This document shows, piece by piece, positions 58,216-64,000 of a stretch of 64,000 nucleotides of DNA. A program made the translations under genes and the position numbers. Source of the DNA: Bradyrhizobium sp. 139. Lineage in GTDB: Bacteria > Pseudomonadota > Alphaproteobacteria > Rhizobiales > Xanthobacteraceae. Position 1 is the first letter of the stretch; the number at the start of each line of letters is the position of its first letter. The DNA lies in assembly GCF_023074175.1 (NCBI RefSeq), contig NZ_JADPKS010000128.1:1-64000 (forward strand), read 5' to 3'. The notes beneath the pieces were generated by a model, which did not search any database, was not told the DNA's origin, and saw only the letters and a list, made by a program, of their open reading frames with translations.

Positions 58216-58638
58216 CTAGATCGCCTTCGCCGCCCCTGGGCCCTGCGTGTACAATCTCTCGAGATTGTAGAACTCGCGGACCTCGGGTCTGAACACGTGC
58301 ACGATCACATCGCCGGAATCGATCAGCACCCAGTCGCAATTGGGCAAGCCCTCGACGTGGATGTTCTTGATACCGTTTTCCTTGAGGCTCTTGCTGACGT
58401 TCTCCGCGATCGCGCCGACATGCCGGTTAACCCGGCCGGTGGTGACGATCATGTAGTCGGAGTACGCCGATTTGCCGCGAAGGTCGATGGTGACCGTCTC
58501 TTCCGCCTTCATGTCGTCGAGGCGGGAGAGGATCAGGCTCAGCGTCTTGTCGGCGTCGGGTTGCGCCTTCAAGGCCGCAGCTTTGGTCGATGTTTTACGC
58601 GTAGGCTTGGCAACCTTGGGTAAAACAGACTTGGACAA
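58216..58638 (-). CDS. rsfS: Ribosomal silencing factor RsfS
   Basis: 140 residues, probably from a TTG at 58638 after which the next Met is too far in. The Iojap-like domain spans about 25-135: SRLDDMKAEETVTIDLRGKSAYSDYMIV (in pieces), TTGRVNRHVGAIAENV, CDWVLIDSGDVIVHVFRPEVREFYNLERLY (in pieces). RsfS binds L14 and blocks subunit joining in stationary phase. An extended basic N-terminus (KVAKPTRKTSTKAAALKA) is common in Bradyrhizobium. The start codon is the weakest part of the call. Confidence 0.94.
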   Translation of the reverse strand: MSKSVLPKVAKPTRKTSTKAAALKAQPDADKTLSLILSRLDDMKAEETVTIDLRGKSAYSDYMIVTTGRVNRHVGAIAENVSKSLKENGIKNIHVEGLPNCDWVLIDSGDVIVHVFRPEVREFYNLERLYTQGPGAAKAI

Positions 58639-58769
58639 TACAGATGTGGTCAGGGACCATTCCTTTCACTGTATCGCGAACGCCGAATCCAGCGCTCACT
58701 GGTTACACTACATCATGTGGGGTTAAGGGTTTCAATATGCCAGAGAGCCCCGGCTCCGCATACTCCGTC

Positions 58770-59414
58770 TCACTTCGTACCTTTCCAGCTCCCGTCCGGG
58801 TTCCGCAGGCCCGTTGAGGAGAGGTTCAGCTTCAATCCGGTCAGGAACACCCAGGCCGGCGCAGGCTGATCCGCAAGCAGTGCTGCTTTGTTCTCCGGCA
58901 GGCGGTAGCGCGCGAGTGCCTTGGCGGCGGGAGAGGCGAGGGCACGAAAGCTCTGCGGCGGGCGATCGATCACTGCAATCGGCACCTGGGCGGCGATGCG
59001 CCGCCAGTCCTGCCAACGATGGAATTGAGCGAGGTTGTCGGCGCCCATGATCCAGACAAAGCGCAGGCCTCTGAAGCGGCGGCGCAAGGTGTTGATCGTG
59101 TCGATAGTATAGCGGGTGCGAATGACGGATTCGAGACAGCTCACCTCGATCCTGGGGTCATCAGCGACGTCGCGCGCCGCCTGCATGCGCGCGCCGAGCT
59201 CGTGCAGCGTGCCGTTCTCCTTCAGCGGATTGCCGGGGGTTACCAGCCACCAGACGCGATCGAGCTGCAATCGCTTCAGCGCAAACTGGCTGATCGCGCG
59301 ATGGGCCTGATGCGGCGGATTGAAGGAGCCGCCGAGCAGGCCGATGCGCATGCCCGATGTCGAGGGCGGGACCGCTTGCGCCAAGGAACGCGGCACGACG
59401 AAATTTTTGCTCAA
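58770..59414 (-). CDS. nadD: Nicotinate-nucleotide adenylyltransferase NadD
   Basis: 214 residues from a TTG at 59414; the ATG at 59351 would give a 193-residue protein that starts MRIGLLGGSFNPPHQAH. NadD joins nicotinate mononucleotide and ATP to form deamido-NAD. The nucleotidyltransferase motif GGSFNPPHQAH (about 29-39) and the closing SSTGLRN (ISSTxxR type) are present, as is WIMGADNLAQFHRWQDW. It lies 22 bases after proA and upstream of rsfS. Confidence 0.95.
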   Translation of the reverse strand: MSKNFVVPRSLAQAVPPSTSGMRIGLLGGSFNPPHQAHRAISQFALKRLQLDRVWWLVTPGNPLKENGTLHELGARMQAARDVADDPRIEVSCLESVIRTRYTIDTINTLRRRFRGLRFVWIMGADNLAQFHRWQDWRRIAAQVPIAVIDRPPQSFRALASPAAKALARYRLPENKAALLADQPAPAWVFLTGLKLNLSSTGLRNPDGSWKGTK

Positions 59415-59436
59415 TGCCCGCGCCCCGCGACGTTAC

Positions 59437-60732
59437 TTACGGCCGGGTCTGGCCGGTGCCGTGCACGCGATATTTGAAGCTCGTCAACTGCTCGGCGCCA
59501 ACCGGGCCGCGGGCGTGGAATCGGCCGGTGGCGATGCCGATCTCGGCGCCGAAACCGAACTCGCCGCCGTCGGCGAACTGCGTCGAGGCATTGTGCAGCA
59601 CGATCGCGGAATCCACCTCGCTCAGGAATTTCCTCGCAGCAGCCTCATCCGCGCTGACGATCGCGTCGGTGTGATGCGAGCCGTGGTTCTGGATATGCGC
59701 AATCGCGCCGTCGACGCCGTCCACCACCTTCGCCGCGATGATCGCGTCGAGATATTCGGTGTCCCAATCGTCCTCGCTCGCAGGTTTGACGCGCGCGTCG
59801 GTCTTCTGCACGACGTCGTCGCCGCGAACCTCGCAGCCGGCCTCGATCAGCATCTCGACCAGCGGCTTCAGGCTCTTCGCAGCAGCGGCGCGATCGACCA
59901 GCAGCGTCTCGGCCGCGCCGCAGACGCCGGTGCGGCGCATCTTGGCGTTGAGCACGATCGACTTCGCCATCGCGAGGTCGGCGCCGGCATCGATATAGAC
60001 GTGGTTGACGCCTTCGAGATGCGCGAACACGGGCACGCGCGCTTCGGCCTCGACGCGCGCGACGAGGCTCTTGCCTCCGCGCGGAACGATCACGTCGACG
60101 GCGCCGTTCAATCCCGACAGCATCATGCCGACTGCCGCGCGGTCGCGCGTCGGCACCAGCGTGATCGCAGCTTCCGGCAGACCGGCTTCGCGCAGTCCCT
60201 GCACCAGGCATTCATGGATCGCGCGGCAGGAGCGGAAACTGTCGGAGCCGCCGCGCAGGATCACGGCATTGCCGGCCTTCAGGCACAGCACTCCGGCATC
60301 GGCCGCGACATTGGGCCGGCTCTCGAAGATCACGCCGACGACGCCGAGCGGCACGCGCACGCGCTCGATGGTCATGCCGTTCGGCCGCTGCCAGCTCTCG
60401 GTGACGATGCCGACCGGATCGGCGATGCCGCGCACGATACCGATGCCCTCGGCCATGCCTTTGACGCGCGCCGGCGTCAGCGTCAGGCGGTCGATGAAGG
60501 AGGAGGTGGCATTGCCGGAGGCGCGGGCCTCCGCAACGTCCTCGGCATTGGCGGCGAGGATTGCTGCAGCGTTGCCGCGGATCGCCCGCTCCATGGCCTC
60601 GAGCGCCCGGTTCTTCTGCTCCGGCGGCGCCAGCGCCAGCACGCGCGCTGCGGTGCGGGCACGGGTGGCGAGATCGGACATCAGCGCCTGGAGGTCGGCG
60701 TTGCCGTCGACGGCTTTGAGGGGGGCGGCCAT
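59437..60732 (-). CDS. proA: Glutamate-5-semialdehyde dehydrogenase (gamma-glutamyl phosphate reductase)
   Basis: 431 residues. ProA reduces gamma-glutamyl phosphate with NADPH, the second step of proline synthesis. Signatures seen: PLGVVGVIFESRPNVAADA, LKAGNAVILRGGSDSFRS, VPRGGKSL, and the active-site cysteine in RTGVCGAAETLLVD (about residue 265). HTDAIVSAD follows further on. It is transcribed toward nadD. In most Rhizobiales proB precedes it directly; here a parDE pair on the other strand separates them. Confidence 0.97.
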   Translation of the reverse strand: MAAPLKAVDGNADLQALMSDLATRARTAARVLALAPPEQKNRALEAMERAIRGNAAAILAANAEDVAEARASGNATSSFIDRLTLTPARVKGMAEGIGIVRGIADPVGIVTESWQRPNGMTIERVRVPLGVVGVIFESRPNVAADAGVLCLKAGNAVILRGGSDSFRSCRAIHECLVQGLREAGLPEAAITLVPTRDRAAVGMMLSGLNGAVDVIVPRGGKSLVARVEAEARVPVFAHLEGVNHVYIDAGADLAMAKSIVLNAKMRRTGVCGAAETLLVDRAAAAKSLKPLVEMLIEAGCEVRGDDVVQKTDARVKPASEDDWDTEYLDAIIAAKVVDGVDGAIAHIQNHGSHHTDAIVSADEAAARKFLSEVDSAIVLHNASTQFADGGEFGFGAEIGIATGRFHARGPVGAEQLTSFKYRVHGTGQTRP

Positions 60733-60886
60733 GGGGAGTTCAACCTTTTGCTAAGGCAGTGTCCTAGCACGGAAATCCCGCTTTTGCGAAGGGCGGGAAG
60801 GGTATGGCTGGGGCCCGGTCCGCGCCGCCGGGTCGGCCAATAGCTCGGTTGTGCCAAGGGCAGCATCGCTACTTGCGGGCCACCCG

Positions 60887-60913
60887 GATATCAATAAATA
60901 TCATTAACTGATA
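60887..60913. promoter_or_regulatory. Inverted repeats in the parDE promoter region
   Basis: GATAT and ATATC flank a 6-base spacer (60887-60902), and TATCA-TTAAC-TGATA (60899-60913) is a perfect inverted repeat. They lie 13 to 39 bases before the parD start. ParD antitoxins bind such sites to autoregulate; the role here is inference. Confidence 0.55.
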
Positions 60914-60925
60914 ACGGAGCCTCCC

Positions 60926-61204
60926 ATGGCGGGTAGTTTCAGCATTGGCAAGCATTTCGAGGACCTGATCGACAATCTGGTCGAGAGCGGCCGCTATGCC
61001 ACTGCGAGCGAAGTGATGCGCGAAGGTCTTCGCCTCGTCGAAGAACGCGAAGAGCGGCGCCAAGCCAAGCTGGAGGCGCTACGCGCCGAAATCCAGAAGG
61101 GATTTGACAGCGGGCCAATGGAAGAGGTCGATCTTCACGAGTGGATGAACGACATCAAGGCGCGGGGACGGCAACGGCTGGCAGCCCGCAAACGTGCCGA
61201 ATAG
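60926..61204 (+). CDS. parD: Type II antitoxin, ParD family
   Basis: 92 residues with GGAG eight bases upstream. The ribbon-helix-helix N-terminus (GSFSIGKHFEDLIDNLVESGRY in pieces, then ATASEVMREGLRLVEEREE) is typical of ParD. The C-terminal part (KLEALRAEIQKGFDSGPMEE) would bind the toxin. ParD neutralises ParE and represses the operon. Its stop overlaps the toxin start by 11 bases. Together with parE it sits opposite in direction to the flanking proA and proB. Confidence 0.93.
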   Translation: MAGSFSIGKHFEDLIDNLVESGRYATASEVMREGLRLVEEREERRQAKLEALRAEIQKGFDSGPMEEVDLHEWMNDIKARGRQRLAARKRAE

Positions 61205-61490
61205 ATTTCGCAAAGCCCCACAAGCAGACCACGATCTCGATTCGATCTATGACTTCATCGCTTCAGATAGCGTGCGGGCTGCTGACAAGCAGATCGCGCG
61301 CATCAGCGAGATTTTCGAGATGCTAGTGCAGAACCCGCTGGCCGGACGGGAGCGGTGGGAATTGCGTGCAGACCTCCGCAGCTTCCCGGTCGGCAACTAC
61401 GTGATTTTCTATGTCCCGTTGCCCGATGGCGTGGAGATCGTCCGTGTGATGCACGACCGGCAGGATATCGCTTCCGACGACATGCAGTAG
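61194..61490 (+). CDS. parE: Type II toxin, RelE/ParE family
   Basis: 98 residues from a GTG inside the end of parD. The wording FRKAPQADHDLDSIYDFIA, ISEIFEMLVQNPLAGRERWELRADLRSFPVGNYVIFY (in pieces) and VEIVRVMHDRQDI is that of ParE toxins, which inhibit DNA gyrase; some relatives are ribonucleases. The close spacing and overlap with the antitoxin gene support a working pair. Both frames are intact with no sign of decay. Confidence 0.93.
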   Translation: MPNRFRKAPQADHDLDSIYDFIASDSVRAADKQIARISEIFEMLVQNPLAGRERWELRADLRSFPVGNYVIFYVPLPDGVEIVRVMHDRQDIASDDMQ

Positions 61491-61509
61491 CAGGGCGCGA
61501 ATTCGGCCC

Positions 61510-62631
61510 TTACCCGCCCAGCACCAGATCGTCGCGGTGGATCATCTCGGACCGCCCGCTGATGCCGAGGATGGCCATCACGTCCGGGGAGGAGCGGCCC
61601 TTGATCCGCTCGGCGTCGTCGGCGTCATAGGCGATCAGGCCGCGGCCGATCTCGCTGGTGTCGGGGCCGCGCACGATCACTGCGTCGCCGCGGGCGAACT
61701 GGCCCTCCACCTTGATCACGCCGGCCGGCAACAGGCTGGCGCCGGCGCGCAACGCGGCGACTGCGCCGGCGTCGATGGTCAGCGTGCCCTTCGGCTCCAG
61801 CGAGCCCGCGATCCAGCGCTTTCGCGAGGTGATGGGATTGGCCGGCGTCAGGAACCAGGTGCAGCGGCCGCCATCGGCGATCGCCTGCAAGGGATGCTCG
61901 ATCTTGCCGGAGGCGATCAGCATATGCGTGCCGCCTGTCGTCGCGATCTTGGCCGCCTCGACCTTGGTGCGCATGCCGCCGCGCGACAGTTCGGACTCGG
62001 CGTCGCCCGCCACCGCCTCGATCTCCGAGGAGATGCTGTCGACCACGGGAATGAGCTTTGCGTTGGGGTTGTTCTTCGGCGGGGCGTCGTAGAGCCCGTC
62101 GATATCAGACAGCAGCACCAGCAGATCGGCGCTCGCCATGGTGGCGACACGTGCGGCGAGGCGGTCGTTATCGCCGTAGCGGATCTCGTTGGTGGCGACC
62201 GTGTCGTTCTCGTTGATGACAGGGATCGCGCGCCACTCCAGCAGCTTGCCGATAGTGGAGCGTGCATTGAGATAGCGGCGTCGCTCCTCGGTGTCCTGGA
62301 GCGTCACCAAAATCTGCCCGGCGCCGATGCCGTGCGCGCCGAGCACCTCCGACCAGATCCGTGCCAGCGCGATCTGGCCGACGGCGGCGGCGGCCTGGCT
62401 CTCCTCCAGCTTCAGCGGGCCGCGCGGCAATTTCAGCCGGCTGCGGCCGAGCGCGATCGAGCCCGAGGAGACGACGAGCACGTCACGCCCCTCGCGGTGC
62501 AGCTTGGCCATGTCATCGGCGAGCGCGGCGAGCCAGGAGGCGCGCACCTCGCCCTTGTCGGAATCGACCAGCAGCGCCGAGCCGACCTTGACGACGATGC
62601 GGCGGAATTGACTGAGTTCGGGGCTGACCAT
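61510..62631 (-). CDS. proB: Glutamate 5-kinase
   Basis: 373 residues. ProB phosphorylates glutamate as the first, feedback-controlled step of proline synthesis. The kinase domain (about 8-255) opens RRIVVKVGSALLVDSDKGEV and includes VVSSGSIALGRSRL, INENDTVATNEIRYGDNDRLAARVA (in pieces) and GGMRTKVEAAKIAT. A C-terminal PUA domain (about 275-355) is present. Convergent with parE, only 19 bases apart. obgE, often directly upstream in related genomes, is not present within the window. Confidence 0.96.
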   Translation of the reverse strand: MVSPELSQFRRIVVKVGSALLVDSDKGEVRASWLAALADDMAKLHREGRDVLVVSSGSIALGRSRLKLPRGPLKLEESQAAAAVGQIALARIWSEVLGAHGIGAGQILVTLQDTEERRRYLNARSTIGKLLEWRAIPVINENDTVATNEIRYGDNDRLAARVATMASADLLVLLSDIDGLYDAPPKNNPNAKLIPVVDSISSEIEAVAGDAESELSRGGMRTKVEAAKIATTGGTHMLIASGKIEHPLQAIADGGRCTWFLTPANPITSRKRWIAGSLEPKGTLTIDAGAVAALRAGASLLPAGVIKVEGQFARGDAVIVRGPDTSEIGRGLIAYDADDAERIKGRSSPDVMAILGISGRSEMIHRDDLVLGG

Positions 62632-62832
62632 GGCGCGTGCGACGAGTTGCTCTGCATCGGAAACGGCGGAGCGACAGGCGGCGCCGGTAAGGCCTGCTTT
62701 TGCAGCAGGACGATGGCCGGCGCAAGGCGGGTGGAATGGTAAACGGCGAAGGTTGGCCTTGTCTTGAGCCTTGTGTTGGACGCCGACCCGGTTCTAATGC
62801 CCGCAACCAATAATGGGCTGGAGAGGAAGCGA

Positions 62833-63798
62833 ATGGATCGCCGCAAATTCATGGCCGGATGCTTCGGTTTGCCGCTGCTGGCACAGGCGGGCGAGGCCCA
62901 AGCGCAGGCCGGGCTGACGAAGGTCATCTTCCCGTTCGCGGCGGGAGCGGGCGGCGACACCCTGTGCCGGCTGATCGCGCAGGAGATGGCGCCGGCGCTG
63001 CAACGGACTGTTGTGGTCGAGAACCGCACTGGCGGTGATGGCCTGATCGGCATCAAGGCGGTGAAGGGTGGCAGCCCCGACGGCAGCATGGTGCTGGTGA
63101 CGACGGGGCCGACCATGTACCTGCTGCCGATGGTGGAGACGACGCCGAGCTTCGACACGGCCAAGGATTTCGTGCCGGTGTCGCTGCTGGCGCGGTTCGA
63201 ATTTGCGCTCGTGATCGGTCCGGACGTCGATGCCGCGGATTTCAAGGGATTTGTCGCCTGGCTGAAGGCGCATCCGGACAAGACCTCGTTCGGGGTGCCG
63301 AGCAACGGCACCATTCCGCATTTCATGGGCTCCAAGCTCGAGAAGGATATCGGCATTCCCTTGACCCGCGTGCCCTATCGCGGCAGCGCGCCGATCCTCA
63401 ACGACCTCGTTGGCGGCCATGTCTCGTTCGGCATCACGACCTTGGCGGATGCGCTGCCGCAGCATCGTGCCAAGGGCGTGAAGATCATTGCGGTCTCAAG
63501 CGCAGAGCGTTCGCCTTTCGCGCCGGAGGTCCCGACGCTGAAGGAAAGCGGCATCGATCTCGTCGCCGACGCCTGGTACGGCATGTGGCTTCCCGCCGGC
63601 AGCTCGCCGGAGTTCGCGAGCAAGCTCGGCGTGGCCGCAAGCGTCGCGCTCGCCAAGCCCGAGGTGAAAGAGAAGCTCACCGCAATCGGGCTGATCCCAA
63701 TCGGCAGCACCGCGGACGGCCTGTCGAAGGAGCTCGCCGCCAACACCGCGTTCTGGCAGCCGATCGTGAAGGCGACGGGATACAAGATCGAGAATTAG
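62833..63798 (+). CDS. Tripartite tricarboxylate transporter substrate-binding protein (Bug/TctC)
   Basis: 321 residues from the ATG at 62833, with GAGAGGAAG upstream. A twin-arginine-like signal (MDRRKFMAGCFGLPLLAQAGEAQAQ) precedes the mature domain. The Bug-family pattern is clear: ITxFPFAAGAGGDTLCRLIAQ-type start (VIFPFAAGAGGDTLCRLIAQ), VVENRTGGDGLIGIKAV, GVPSNGTIPHFMGSKL, VPYRGSAPILNDLVGGHV. Such proteins deliver carboxylates to TctAB, but no TctAB gene is seen here, so it is an orphan or the partners lie outside the window. Confidence 0.93.
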   Translation: MDRRKFMAGCFGLPLLAQAGEAQAQAGLTKVIFPFAAGAGGDTLCRLIAQEMAPALQRTVVVENRTGGDGLIGIKAVKGGSPDGSMVLVTTGPTMYLLPMVETTPSFDTAKDFVPVSLLARFEFALVIGPDVDAADFKGFVAWLKAHPDKTSFGVPSNGTIPHFMGSKLEKDIGIPLTRVPYRGSAPILNDLVGGHVSFGITTLADALPQHRAKGVKIIAVSSAERSPFAPEVPTLKESGIDLVADAWYGMWLPAGSSPEFASKLGVAASVALAKPEVKEKLTAIGLIPIGSTADGLSKELAANTAFWQPIVKATGYKIEN

Positions 63799-63817
63799 AG
63801 TTCGCGACCACTCTATC

Positions 63818-63926
63818 CCCTCATCCTGAGGTGCGCGGAACGCGCGTCTCGAAGGATGAAAGGCCCGGCTGTCTGCGGGGGCCTGCATGGTTCGAGACGG
63901 CGCTTACGCGCCTCCTCACCATGAGG
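63818..63926. repeat. Interspersed palindromic repeat, family D
   Basis: CCCTCATCCTGAGG at one end and CCTCCTCACCATGAGG at the other, with TCTCGAAGGATG and GGTTCGAGACGG inside, in inverted layout. Near-copy of the element at 10703-10814. Confidence 0.85.
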
Positions 63927-63929
63927 GTT

Positions 63930-64000
63930 TTAGAGTTTCGCGCGCTGTTCGATTCCGTCGCGAATGGTGGCCAGCTCTTTTTCGTCCCACACACCGATCA
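63930..64000 (-). CDS. 3' end of an unidentified minus-strand gene (partial)
   Basis: The minus strand from the right edge reads IGVWDEKELATIRDGIEQRAKL and then TAA at 63930-63932. The composition looks coding and the stop lies directly next to the repeat. Only 22 residues are in the window, so I cannot assign a family. Confidence 0.4.
   Translation of the reverse strand, partial: IGVWDEKELATIRDGIEQRAKL

Noticed and set aside
62433..63356. Minus-strand frame opposite the Bug-type gene, reaching into proB
   Set aside because: Runs over the divergent starts of two secure genes and shows no domain.

Overview
The window reads as a chromosomal core segment of an alphaproteobacterium of the Bradyrhizobium/Rhodopseudomonas lineage, most probably Bradyrhizobium. 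The call rests on the high GC content, the split F1-only ATP synthase operon (atpHAGDC), the mdh-sucC-sucD-sucA-sucB-lpdA block, the cycY-ccmDCBA cytochrome c cluster next to acnA, alphaproteobacterial families such as DUF2794, DUF2336 and DUF1223, and many interspersed palindromic repeats of the kind found in these genomes. This is inference from gene content; no database was searched.

Layout. Positions 1-95 look like the 5' end of a class C group II intron on the minus strand, just past the rplS terminator. Positions 157-3991 (minus) carry ffh-rpsP-rimM-trmD-rplS (SRP and ribosome/tRNA maturation). Positions 4440-7117 hold a Tat-type metallo-hydrolase and two exported proteins (SIMPL and GyrI-like). 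Positions 7324-13262 hold dapF-mtaB, a DUF2336 gene, a pseudouridine synthase, ftsY and yciB. Positions 13397-16399 (minus) are cycY-ccmD-ccmC-ccmB-ccmA; acnA follows on the plus strand. Positions 19595-29270 are mixed: DUF1223, a candidate structured small RNA, DUF2794, a GNAT enzyme, a Bax-inhibitor-1 protein, a YbbAP-type ABC exporter divergent from a TesA-like esterase, ThpR and ZapE.

Positions 29531-40669 are the TCA block: mdh, sucC, a DUF1579 gene, sucD, sucA, sucB, an SDR gene, lpdA and a small membrane protein. With acnA this gives malate dehydrogenase, succinyl-CoA synthetase, the complete 2-oxoglutarate dehydrogenase complex and aconitase. Positions 40851-45559 hold DUF4337, xerC, priA and rlpA. 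A 637-bp regulatory gap, with a consensus CtrA box and a perfect 18-bp palindrome, separates rlpA from the F1 operon (46197-51357). A 5'-truncated class III cyclase gene lies directly behind atpC.

Positions 52320-60732 (minus) hold two adjacent RppH-type Nudix genes, an envelope set (divergent polysaccharide deacetylase, CtpA protease, EnvC-like amidase activator), and rlmH-rsfS-nadD-proA. A parDE toxin-antitoxin pair lies between proA and proB. The window ends with a Bug/TctC solute-binding protein and the 3' tip of an unidentified minus-strand gene.

I found no tRNA, rRNA, CRISPR array, prophage or insertion sequence. Most of the window is conserved housekeeping DNA and I do not see a clearly new multi-gene system. 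The best leads are non-coding: the intron edge, the candidate small RNA, and the rlpA/atpH regulatory region.
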